Assembly (NCBI GenBank): GCA_964202965.1 | Contig: CAXNKG010000028.1 | Location: 1 to 39,537, forward strand | Source: CAXNKG01 sp964202965 | Lineage (GTDB): Bacteria; Acidobacteriota; Vicinamibacteria; Vicinamibacterales; UBA2999 | Reading direction: 5' to 3' | Length of the DNA: 39,537 bases | Part shown: positions 6,572 through 14,177 of the stretch, piece after piece | Position numbering within the stretch: position 1 is the first letter of the stretch | How the letters are laid out: the number at the start of each line of letters is the position of its first letter | The notes under the pieces: generated by a model | Databases searched by the model: none | Seen by the model: the letters and a program-made list of their open reading frames with translations, nothing else | What the model was told of the DNA's origin: nothing | Position numbers and translations under genes: made by a program

Positions 6572-8785
6572 GTGTCGACGCTGAGCGGCGGATGGCGGCC
6601 CGTGATCGTCGTGTGGTTGCTCGCCAGCAGTCCCGCGCACGCGCAGGACGCGGCGCAGCCGTCCGGCGGCCCAACCGCCGAAGCCTCGCGGATCGTTCGA
6701 ACACCGGTGGTCGACGGGCGGCTCGACGACCAGGTCTGGCAGACGGCGAAACCGATCACCGCCTTTCGACAAAAGGACCCCGCCGAGGGTGAGCCCGCCA
6801 CAGAGCCGACCGAGGTGCGCATCGTGTACGACGATTCGCACCTGTACATCGGCGCCACCATCAGCGACAGCGAGCCGGCGCAGGTGAGAGCCAGCGAGCT
6901 GCGGCGCGACAACACGCTCGAATCCGACGACACGTTCGCGGTCGTCCTCGACACGTACCACGATCACCGGAACGCCTTCGTGTTCCGCATCAATCCTCGC
7001 GGGACGCGCTTCGACGCGCTGGTGCGAAACGAGTCGCGGTTTCTGGTCACCAACTGGGACGAGCAGTGGACGGCGGCGGCCGTGCTGACCGACACCGGCT
7101 GGTCCGCCGAGATCGCCATTCCCTTCAAGATCCTGAGGTTCTCCACCGCCGAGGATCAGCAGTGGGGCCTGAACTTCGAACGGGTCATCAAGCGAAAGAA
7201 CGAATCCGCGTACTGGGCGGGATGGAATCGGAATTACGAGTTCTCGGACATCTCACAAGCGGGACATCTGGTCGGCATCAGCGGCATCCGACAGGCGGAG
7301 CGGATCCGCATCAGGCCGTACGTCGTGGCCGGCGTCGAACGCTTCAAGGCACTCGCGGCGCCCAGGGACCGGTTCGTCGGCGAGATCGGGATCGACGATC
7401 TGAAGTATTCGCTGACGTCAAATCTCACGGCCGACCTCGCGATCAATCCCGACTTCGCGCAGACGGAAGTCGACGCCCTGCAGGTCAACCTGACGCGCTT
7501 CAGCCTGTTCTTCCCGGAAAAACGCCAGTTCTTCATCGAAGGATCGGATTCGTTCCGCATGACCGTGGGCGGGTCGCACTTCGGCCCTCCCCCGCTCGAC
7601 CTGTTCTACTCCCGGACGATCGGTCTGTCGGCCGCCGGTGAGCCGATCCCGCTCCTCGGCGGCGGCAAGTTGACGGGCAAAGCGGCGGGATTCGACGTGG
7701 GATTCCTCAACGTGCAGAGCGGGAGCCAGGCGGCCGGCGCCGACGGAGAAAATTTCTCGGTCGGCCGCGTCCGCAAGGAGGTGCTCGGGCGCTCGTACGT
7801 CGGCGGCCTCGTCACGAACCGGCAGGGCAACGGACGGGTCAATCGCGTCGCGGCCGCGGACGCTCGATTCGTCTTCCTGAAATATCTCTACGTCTCGGGG
7901 CTGATGGCGAAGTCCTCGGGTTCAGACGGAGGTGGCAGGGCGGGGTCCTCAGCGCAGCAGCCGGGTGTGGGAGCAAAGACCTGGGCGCGGCAGGGTGCCG
8001 TCGACTGGCGCGCCGACACGCTCGAGGCCGGTGTGCAGTACATCGGCATCGATGCGAACTTCGACCCGGGCATCGGGTTCGTCCGCCGGCACGATCGGCT
8101 GTTCGGCCAGCGGGTGTCATACCGGCCCAGGCCCGGCGGACGGCTGGTCCGCCAACTGGAGTTCAGCCCGCAGAACGTGGCCTATTACAACGACGCGGGT
8201 GTCCTGCTGAGCCGCAGCAGCCAGATACAGGTGGCCTCGTCATTCCAGAGCGGCGATCGGTTCGAGATCGACGTCCGGCGCATCACCGAGCGCCTGCAGC
8301 GCCCCTTCCAGATCCGCCCCGTCACGCTGCCGGTCGGCTCCTATCAATGGAACGAATGGGGGATGACCGCCCGCACCTACAACGGCAGAACACTCAGCGG
8401 CGTCGTCGGCGTCGTCCTCGGCGACTTCTACAACGGCACGAAGAGTTCCGTGAACCTTGCCGGCGAAGTTCGACCGAACGAGACGATCTCGTTTCAACCG
8501 ACGTACGGGTTCAACGACGTCGATCTCGTCCAGGGCTCCTTCAACACCCACCTCGTCGGGCTGCGGTCGAACGTCTCCTTCAGCACGAATCTCCTGACCT
8601 CCGCGTACCTGCAGTACAACAGCGCGGGAGACCTGGCCGCGCTCCAGGTACGGCTCAACTACATCTTCCGCACGATCGACAACGTGCTCGTCTCGTACAC
8701 CGAGACACGGTTAACCGATGGCATTTTTTCTGGAGAGTCGAATCGATCGCTGGTCCTGAAAATGACGTATTCGGTACACCGCTAA
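6572..8785 (+). CDS. Secreted CBM9-like / DUF5916 outer-membrane beta-barrel protein, paralogue 2
   Basis: GTG 6572 is chosen because it opens a signal peptide (MSTLSGGWRPVIVVWLLASS, ending PAHAQ); the frame is open further upstream to 6383 but that part is Arg/Ser-rich and unlike a protein. The product is about 737 aa. The CBM9-like N-terminus has DGRLDDQVWQTAKPITAF, TEVRIVYDDSHLYIGATISD, WSAEIAIPFKILRF and WGLNFERVIKRKNE. The barrel carries TADLAINPDFAQTEVDALQV and FSLFFPEKRQFFIEG. These blocks match the gene at 143..2419, so the two are paralogues that differ in loops; here the C-terminus is YSVHR rather than a terminal Phe. Predicted role: outer-membrane protein with an exposed sugar-binding-like domain, substrate unknown. 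It follows the tRNA at about 270 bases, a gap with no other gene visible. Confidence 0.83.
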   Translation: MSTLSGGWRPVIVVWLLASSPAHAQDAAQPSGGPTAEASRIVRTPVVDGRLDDQVWQTAKPITAFRQKDPAEGEPATEPTEVRIVYDDSHLYIGATISDSEPAQVRASELRRDNTLESDDTFAVVLDTYHDHRNAFVFRINPRGTRFDALVRNESRFLVTNWDEQWTAAAVLTDTGWSAEIAIPFKILRFSTAEDQQWGLNFERVIKRKNESAYWAGWNRNYEFSDISQAGHLVGISGIRQAERIRIRPYVVAGVERFKALAAPRDRFVGEIGIDDLKYSLTSNLTADLAINPDFAQTEVDALQVNLTRFSLFFPEKRQFFIEGSDSFRMTVGGSHFGPPPLDLFYSRTIGLSAAGEPIPLLGGGKLTGKAAGFDVGFLNVQSGSQAAGADGENFSVGRVRKEVLGRSYVGGLVTNRQGNGRVNRVAAADARFVFLKYLYVSGLMAKSSGSDGGGRAGSSAQQPGVGAKTWARQGAVDWRADTLEAGVQYIGIDANFDPGIGFVRRHDRLFGQRVSYRPRPGGRLVRQLEFSPQNVAYYNDAGVLLSRSSQIQVASSFQSGDRFEIDVRRITERLQRPFQIRPVTLPVGSYQWNEWGMTARTYNGRTLSGVVGVVLGDFYNGTKSSVNLAGEVRPNETISFQPTYGFNDVDLVQGSFNTHLVGLRSNVSFSTNLLTSAYLQYNSAGDLAALQVRLNYIFRTIDNVLVSYTETRLTDGIFSGESNRSLVLKMTYSVHR

Positions 8786-8854
8786 GACATCCACGATCGG
8801 TCAGCGCGTCGCGGGCTCGACGCAGTCTGCGCCCGCAAAAGTCCGGGACCCGAA

Positions 8855-8874
8855 GGGTCGTGTGAGCACGACCC
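8855..8874. terminator. Perfect 8-bp hairpin between convergent genes
   Basis: GGGTCGTG-TGAG-CACGACCC lies between the ends of the DUF5916 gene (8785) and the hydrolase (8932), so it could stop transcription from both sides. No U-tract follows on either strand. An overlapping shorter stem, GACCC-GAA-GGGTC, precedes it. Confidence 0.5.
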
Positions 8875-8931
8875 CCGCCCCCGGCACTCTCCAGCAGCCG
8901 CAGCGAGCGCCCGGGGCGGGTTTCGATTTGA

Positions 8932-9780
8932 CTACGTCGTCCGGTGCGACAGCAGGAAGCTGTGGACGTGGCGCACCGCCAGCGGGATCTTCGCCGGCGT
9001 GTCTTTCCACGGATACATGCTCATCTGGCCTTTCGGGGCGAGCATCGCGCTCTCGATCGCGACCGCCAACGAGTGTCCTGCGGTGTCGTCCGGGAGCACC
9101 AGTACCGGCGTCTGGCAGCTCTTCACGAAATCGCGGTTGACCGTGAAGATGAAGTCAGGATTGTCGCGGAACATCTTCGTGAGGAACCGGTCCGCCATGT
9201 CCATGGTGATCTCGGGGCGCCGCTTCACCAGCGGTTCCGCCCAGCCGGTCTTCTGGCTGTCATACAGGGACGTCGGCAGCTCCGGCCGGAACCCGACGGG
9301 CTGCGCCGGCACCGCCGCCACGACGCGATTCGGCGCCCGTTTCATCAGGTTCCAGATGAAGGGTCCCGCGATGCAGAAGCCGAGCACCGCGAACTTGTCG
9401 ATGCCCAGGTGATCCATCAACCCGAGATGGTCGTCGGTGTGGGAATCCCACGGCCGGTCCACATCGAGCGGGCCGGTGGACTGACCGACGGAATGGCGCA
9501 GGTCCGCGTAGATGCAGCGGAACTCTCCCTTGAATGCCTCCAGCGTGTTGAAGGGATTTCCGTTACGGATGCCGGCGATCGTCGAGTTACCCAATCCCCC
9601 GCCCGCGATGAGCAGGAGCGGGAAGCCCGTGCCCGTCTCCTCATAGCGGATGCGGACATTACCCCGCTGATAGAAGCGGTCCGCGGTCCCGCCCTGCTGC
9701 GCGAGCACCGACGGCGTCGCGGCCATCGCCGCTGCGGCGGCGCCCGTCTTCAAGAGCTTGCGTCTGAACTCATCCACCAT
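8932..9780 (-). CDS. Tat-exported alpha/beta hydrolase with a Cys nucleophile
   Basis: ATG with a strong ribosome-binding site (GGAGGAGG a few bases upstream); 282 aa. The N-terminus FRRKLLKTGAAAAAMAATPS is a twin-arginine-type signal, cleaved near VLAQQ. The fold follows the alpha/beta hydrolase order: oxyanion stretch LLLIAGGGLGNS, then YADLRHSVGQS, then the nucleophile elbow AVLGFCIAGPF. The elbow is G-x-C-x-x-G, so Cys replaces Ser, as in dienelactone hydrolases. A late VLVLPDDTAGHSLAVA offers the Asp and His (H near residue 235), so a Cys-Asp-His triad is plausible. Substrate unknown. Export by Tat would mean folding, perhaps with the reactive Cys protected, before secretion. Downstream of, and possibly co-transcribed with, the aminopeptidase. 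Confidence 0.75.
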   Translation of the reverse strand: MVDEFRRKLLKTGAAAAAMAATPSVLAQQGGTADRFYQRGNVRIRYEETGTGFPLLLIAGGGLGNSTIAGIRNGNPFNTLEAFKGEFRCIYADLRHSVGQSTGPLDVDRPWDSHTDDHLGLMDHLGIDKFAVLGFCIAGPFIWNLMKRAPNRVVAAVPAQPVGFRPELPTSLYDSQKTGWAEPLVKRRPEITMDMADRFLTKMFRDNPDFIFTVNRDFVKSCQTPVLVLPDDTAGHSLAVAIESAMLAPKGQMSMYPWKDTPAKIPLAVRHVHSFLLSHRTT

Positions 9781-9848
9781 ACGTCCTCCTCCGAGTCTGA
9801 AACGTGTCTACGCTACCGCCTGTCGAGGCCCCGACGCACCGGTGCGGC

Positions 9849-12458
9849 CTACCGTGTCGCGGTCTGACTCGCGAGCCACGAGGCCATCGCGGGGGACTGC
9901 CGCGTCACCAGCGTCGCGCAATTGTCGATCCGCTCCAGCGCCTGACGAAGTGTTCGCTCGGACGACGGGACCGGGTTCTTCTCGAAGAACTGCCGCACGT
10001 CCGCCGCCGCCGCCGGCGAGCAGAACGCCCCCGTGGCCCCGATGATTCCAGGGATTCCCTGGAAGGTCCCCAGCTTCTGAATCAGCGCCGGCCACTGCGC
10101 GCGCACGGAGGTCCATGCCGTGTCGCGCGACCAGGGACGCGCGATCAGATTGCCAAGCAGCGTGCCCGTATCCTGCGTCCGCACGTCGGAGGACATCGCA
10201 AAGTCCAGCGTGCGCTGTGTCAGCGCGGGATCGCGGAACCAGGTCAGCGCGTCGAAGAACCGGTAGTAGTCCTCCGGTTGTGCCGAGAGCGTCTTCAGCT
10301 GTGCGAGATATGCGTCGTAGAGCGCCGCGTCGCCGCCAAGCGCCGCCATGCGCAGCACCGGGCCGGCCAGCGTTCCCGGCAGCGCCTGCGGATCCGCGAT
10401 GTACTGCCGCGCCAGGTCGCGCGCGCGCTGCTGGAGCGCGGGGCTGTCGCCCGTCAGGCCGAGCAGGGTGATCAGCTGGGCGCGGCGGCTGTGCCGCTCG
10501 TCGCTGTCGCCGCGGTCGCCGGGCCACCCCAGGGCGTCGAGCGCCGGGCCGAAGCGTGCACGGACCCACGCCTGATACTCCGCCTGCCTGGCGGCGGGCA
10601 CGATATCGTCGCCGACGTTGCCAAGGCGGCCCGCGAGCGCATCGATCACGGCTGGCGCGTCGTCGGACGCGAGCGCGCCGGCCAGGTCCAGGTAGACGCC
10701 GATGTCGTGGCGGCCTGCCCGCACCATCCACCACTCATCCCCCAGCAGGGCGATGCGCTCGACGGGCTTCAGCCCCGCCGCGTTCTTCGCGAGTCCGCGC
10801 ACCGTGCCGGGGGCGTATTCCGTAAAGTAATAGCCGCCGCCCTCTGCGTTGGCGAAGACGCTGGCGCAGCCGGGCGCCTGAATCGTCTGTTGCCGCTGCT
10901 CGAGCACCTGGCACCGCGGGGCGCCGTTCGTCGAGAAGCAGACCGGCACCGTCCAGAGCTGCGGCGAGGGCGCCGGACCTGCCTGCGGCGCGACGGTAAA
11001 GCGTTCCTGCCGGAGCGTGATCCCGGTTCCGGCCCCGGTGCACATCGTCTGGACGGCAATCACGGGCACGCCAGCCTGTTCGATGTACGCCTTGAAAATG
11101 CGGTCAATCGGCCGGCCGGTGACGCGCGCCATCTCGGACCAGAAGTCCTCGCCGGCCGCGTTCGAGTACGCGTACTTCTTCAGGTACGAGGTAATGGCTG
11201 CGCGAAACGGTTCGGCGCCGACGAACCCCTCGACCATCCGCAGGACGCCGGCGGTCTTTTCGTAGGCGATCCCGTCAAAGACCTCGTTGATCTCATCCGG
11301 CGTCTCCACGTGGATGCGAATCGGCCGCGTGGTCCGCAGCGTGTCCAGGCCGAGCGCGCCCTGGGTATCGGCCGCGTCATCGAGATCGACCTTCCAGTCC
11401 GGACGCCACGCCGCGATCGGCTTGCTCGTAATCCAGGTGGCAAACCCCTCGTTCAGCCAGATGTCGTCCCACCACTGCATCGTGACGAGGTTGCCGAACC
11501 ACTGATGCGCGATCTCGTGGGAGATGATGCCGGCGACATTCTTCTGGGACCCGAGCGAGGCGGTCTTCGGATCGATGAGCAGGAGACGTTCGCGGAACGT
11601 GATGGCGCCGGCGTTCTCCATGGCGCCGGCCGCGAAATCTGGCACCGCGATGATGTCGAGCTTGCCGAACGCGTACGGGATGCCGAAGTACCTGTTGAAG
11701 AACGCGAGCTGCTGCTGCGCGGCCTCGAGCGCGAAGGCCGTGAGGCTGAGTTTGTCGGGAGTGGAGCAGACGCGGATCGGCGTGCCGTCGGACGACCCCG
11801 ATCGGCACACAAAGTCGCCGACGATCATGGCCACGAGGTAGGTGGACATCTTCGGCGTCGTGGCGAAGGTGAGCGTATGCGTGCCCGTTTCCGGGCCGGG
11901 CGTATCGGACAGCTGGGCGCCGTTCGCGATCACGCTGTCGGCGGCGTTGACCATCAGCGATACATCGAACGTGGCCTTGAGGTGCGGCTCGTCGAAGGAC
12001 GGGAACGCGCGGCGCGCATCCGTCGCTTCCAGCTGCGTCACGGCGTACGTGCGGCCGTTGGCCCGGCTCAGATAAAACCCGCGCAGCTTGTCGTTGAGGA
12101 TGCCCGTGTACGTGATCTGGATCGACGCCGTGCCGGCGGAGATCGCCTGCGGTACGGTGAAGGTCGCCGTTTCGGCTCTCGGATCGAGCGAGACCTGCGC
12201 CTGCTGCGTGCGTCCCGCCGCCGTGATGGTGACGTCCCCGAACGTAATCTCCGCCGCGTGGAGCGTGATGCTCCGCGTGGCCGTGCGGACGTTCACGCGA
12301 ATGGTCTCGCGTCCGCGGAAGGTTGCGGTCTCGAGGTTGGGGGCGAACCAGAGCGTGTAGTGTTCTGGAATGACGGCGGCGGCAAGCCGCTGCGCGGAGG
12401 CCGGCGCGGCCGGCAGCAGGGACGGAAGAAAGGCAAAAAGGACCAGCAGGCGTCGCAT
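9849..12458 (-). CDS. Secreted M1 family zinc aminopeptidase
   Basis: ATG 12458 is chosen because it opens a signal peptide (MRRLLVLFAFLPSLLPAAPA, SAQ); the frame extends upstream to 12947 but overlaps the divergent lipoprotein gene. The product is 869 aa. Gluzincin hallmarks: substrate motif GAMEN at about residues 278-282, zinc site HEIAH at 314-318 (HExxH) with the third ligand Glu337 in WLNEGFA. The N-terminal beta domain begins VIPEHYTLWFAPNLETATF, and an ERAP1-like helical C-terminal domain completes the family's usual length of 850-900. It removes N-terminal residues from peptides in the periplasm or outside. Divergent from the lipoprotein gene at 12604. A CGCACCGGTGCG palindrome at 9835-9846 follows its stop. 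Confidence 0.92.
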   Translation of the reverse strand: MRRLLVLFAFLPSLLPAAPASAQRLAAAVIPEHYTLWFAPNLETATFRGRETIRVNVRTATRSITLHAAEITFGDVTITAAGRTQQAQVSLDPRAETATFTVPQAISAGTASIQITYTGILNDKLRGFYLSRANGRTYAVTQLEATDARRAFPSFDEPHLKATFDVSLMVNAADSVIANGAQLSDTPGPETGTHTLTFATTPKMSTYLVAMIVGDFVCRSGSSDGTPIRVCSTPDKLSLTAFALEAAQQQLAFFNRYFGIPYAFGKLDIIAVPDFAAGAMENAGAITFRERLLLIDPKTASLGSQKNVAGIISHEIAHQWFGNLVTMQWWDDIWLNEGFATWITSKPIAAWRPDWKVDLDDAADTQGALGLDTLRTTRPIRIHVETPDEINEVFDGIAYEKTAGVLRMVEGFVGAEPFRAAITSYLKKYAYSNAAGEDFWSEMARVTGRPIDRIFKAYIEQAGVPVIAVQTMCTGAGTGITLRQERFTVAPQAGPAPSPQLWTVPVCFSTNGAPRCQVLEQRQQTIQAPGCASVFANAEGGGYYFTEYAPGTVRGLAKNAAGLKPVERIALLGDEWWMVRAGRHDIGVYLDLAGALASDDAPAVIDALAGRLGNVGDDIVPAARQAEYQAWVRARFGPALDALGWPGDRGDSDERHSRRAQLITLLGLTGDSPALQQRARDLARQYIADPQALPGTLAGPVLRMAALGGDAALYDAYLAQLKTLSAQPEDYYRFFDALTWFRDPALTQRTLDFAMSSDVRTQDTGTLLGNLIARPWSRDTAWTSVRAQWPALIQKLGTFQGIPGIIGATGAFCSPAAAADVRQFFEKNPVPSSERTLRQALERIDNCATLVTRQSPAMASWLASQTATR

Positions 12459-12574
12459 CGCTACACGGTAGACCGACGGGCACGAGATGGGCAAGGATCT
12501 CTGACGAGAGTCGGCACGGAGTGGAATCTGGCGCGAACACGCACGGTTCAATGTGTACCACGAACGGTTTTGTG

Positions 12575-12591
12575 TCCGTACCGAATACGGA
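12575..12591. promoter_or_regulatory. Dyad before the lipoprotein gene
   Basis: TCCGTA-CCGAA-TACGGA, a 6-bp inverted repeat ending just before the GAGGAGG ribosome-binding site of the gene at 12604. It could be an operator or an mRNA hairpin affecting ribosome access. Confidence 0.35.
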
Positions 12592-12603
12592 TGAGGAGGC
12601 GAC

Positions 12604-13296
12604 GTGAAGAATCTAGCGAGTGTAGTCGTGCTGACGGCCATGTGCGCGGGGTGCGGCGGAGGCCAGGCCGAGAGTCCTGAGGCCGCCGCGGCGGAGGGGA
12701 GTCCCGCGGCGGCAGCGGCGGCGGCAGCGTCTCCGGCGCCGCCGGCGGCTCCCGCGGCCAGGCCCGCGCCGGCGTTCCGTGAAGTGACGCTGCCCGAGGG
12801 GACGCCGCTGGAACTGTCCCTGCAGACCGCAGTGGGGTCCGACACGAGCCGTCTCGAGGATGCCGTGCGCGCCGAACTGCGCGAGCCAGTCGTCCTCGAC
12901 GGCGTGACCGTACTGCCGGCGGGATCGGAACTCACCGGCATCGTCACCGGGGTCGAGCGCTCCGGCCGTGTGCAGGGCCTCGCGCGCGTGGCTTACCGCT
13001 TCGACGCCATCTCGAATTCAGGAGAGACCTACGACGTGACGACGGCGCCCGTGTCGCACCTTGCGCCGGCGACGAAGGGTGAGGACGCCACCAAGATTGC
13101 AATCGGCGCGGGCGCGGGCGCGGCGATCGGTGCGCTGCTTGGTGGCGGCGATGGCGCAGCCAAGGGCGCCGCCATTGGCGGAGCAGCGGGAACGGGCACC
13201 GTGCTGGCCACGCGGGGCGAGGAAGTGCGACTCGGTCCGGGCACCCAGGTGTCGACCCGTTTGACGGCGCCTGTCACGGTGCGGGTCGCCCGGTAG
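12604..13296 (+). CDS. Putative lipoprotein with an Ala/Pro linker and glycine zipper
   Basis: GTG start behind a good GAGGAGG site; 230 aa. Layout: short signal with a lipobox-like CAGC at Cys17; a low-complexity Ala/Pro/Glu linker to about residue 57; a beta-rich domain (TLPEGTPLELSLQTAV, LREPVVLDGVTVLPAGSELT, GLARVAYRFDAI); then an alternating Gly/Ala zipper at about residues 160-200 (AIGAGAGAAIGALLGGGDGA) and a final VTVRVAR. Glycine zippers of this kind occur in envelope proteins such as Gly-zipper 2TM lipoproteins. The middle part resembles the 'LPAGS' segment of envelope-spanning TrbI/VirB10-type proteins, but only weakly. Function unknown; outer-membrane or periplasmic location inferred. 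The linker is encoded by GCG/CCG-rich repeats. Confidence 0.7.
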   Translation: MKNLASVVVLTAMCAGCGGGQAESPEAAAAEGSPAAAAAAAASPAPPAAPAARPAPAFREVTLPEGTPLELSLQTAVGSDTSRLEDAVRAELREPVVLDGVTVLPAGSELTGIVTGVERSGRVQGLARVAYRFDAISNSGETYDVTTAPVSHLAPATKGEDATKIAIGAGAGAAIGALLGGGDGAAKGAAIGGAAGTGTVLATRGEEVRLGPGTQVSTRLTAPVTVRVAR

Positions 13297-13308
13297 CGTT
13301 ACCGGGCG
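13287..13308. terminator. 9-bp hairpin holding both stop codons of a convergent pair
   Basis: CGCCCGGTA-GCGT-TACCGGGCG. The TAG of the lipoprotein (13294-13296) and the TAA of the hydrolase (complement of 13299-13301) both lie in it, two bases apart. It is symmetric, so it could act on both strands. No U-tract. Confidence 0.55.
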
Positions 13309-14156
13309 CGGACGCGGGCGACGGTGTCCGCAATGACCGCCGAGACCTGCGCCGCTGCATGCGCGTCTGTCAGAAACGACACGCGATTGTCCCCCGTCGC
13401 CTCAATCCGGGCGACGGGGACGGAGTCCCCGGGAAGCGGTTCCGCGAGCTGCACGATGGCATCCCACTGCGCGAGCTCGCGCGCCGCTTGCGTGAGGTGA
13501 TCGGGACGATTGAGGAAGGCCTTCAGGGCGCCAGCCGATTCCTCCGGCAGTCCGTCGGTCCGTTCCGACAGCATCTGCGTCACGCGGAGCACTCCGGCGC
13601 GGGCCAGCCATGGCGACACGCGCACGAGCCGCACGCGCCCGCCCTCGTCGCGGCCGGGCGATGACGCGGGCGGATCGACCAGCACCAGCGCGCTCACGTC
13701 CTGGCTGAACCGCGTCGCGTACATCGTGGCGAACGCCGCGCCGAGCCCGTGGCCCACGATGACGATCGGACCGGCCTCGCCGGCGCGTTCGAGCAGCCTG
13801 TGCAGATGTTCGGGCACGTCCGCGGGCGCGAACCCGGTGTCACCCAGCTCGCTCCATCCGAGCCCGGCGCGGTCGTAGGCGCACACGCGCGTCGTCATCG
13901 CCACGGCCGGCTGGACCCAACCCCACGCCGCGGACAGTCCGGCGGCGGGCGCTTCAAGGACGACGACCGGCGCTCCCGTGCCTCTGCAGTCGATGTGGAG
14001 CTGGCGGTCGCCGATGTCGACCAGGCGGCCTGGGTGTGGAAACTGCCGGCGCTCGAGCGCCGTGGCGACCCCCTGGTATGTGGCCCCGAGGAGCACACAG
14101 AACGCGCCGACGGCGGCGGCCGCCAGGAGGATGCGCCGTGCCTGGGGCGGAATCAC
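13299..14156 (-). CDS. Alpha/beta hydrolase-fold protein lacking the Ser nucleophile (probable pseudoenzyme)
   Basis: 285 aa. A single N-terminal membrane helix (ILLAAAAVGAFCVLLGATYQ) precedes an alpha/beta hydrolase domain of the common 'VDIGDRQLHI / VCAYDRAGLGWSE' type. The nucleophile elbow reads VIVGHGLGAAFATMYA: the usual GHSxG has become GHGLG (codon GGG, two base changes from AGC). Near the C-terminus, where relatives have G-H-x-I with the catalytic His, this protein has ATGDNRVSFLTDA. So both nucleophile and His appear lost while the fold is kept, suggesting binding or scaffolding, or decay. It lies 21 bp downstream of a sigma-54 activator gene, on the same strand and probably in one transcript. 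The loss call rests on reading the motif, not an alignment. Confidence 0.7.
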   Translation of the reverse strand: MIPPQARRILLAAAAVGAFCVLLGATYQGVATALERRQFPHPGRLVDIGDRQLHIDCRGTGAPVVVLEAPAAGLSAAWGWVQPAVAMTTRVCAYDRAGLGWSELGDTGFAPADVPEHLHRLLERAGEAGPIVIVGHGLGAAFATMYATRFSQDVSALVLVDPPASSPGRDEGGRVRLVRVSPWLARAGVLRVTQMLSERTDGLPEESAGALKAFLNRPDHLTQAARELAQWDAIVQLAEPLPGDSVPVARIEATGDNRVSFLTDAHAAAQVSAVIADTVARVRAR

Positions 14157-14177
14157 GGGATGGTGCCCGCCACGCGC

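Noticed and set aside
11377..12561. 394-codon second minus-strand frame over the aminopeptidase
   Set aside because: Low-complexity Arg/His/Pro product in the wrong frame; the M1 frame has GAMEN and HEIAH motifs.
9804..12680. 958-codon open frame on the plus strand opposite the M1 aminopeptidase
   Set aside because: Arg/Gly/Ala/Val-rich product with no recognisable domain, lying exactly opposite a gene with intact catalytic motifs; expected from third-position GC bias.
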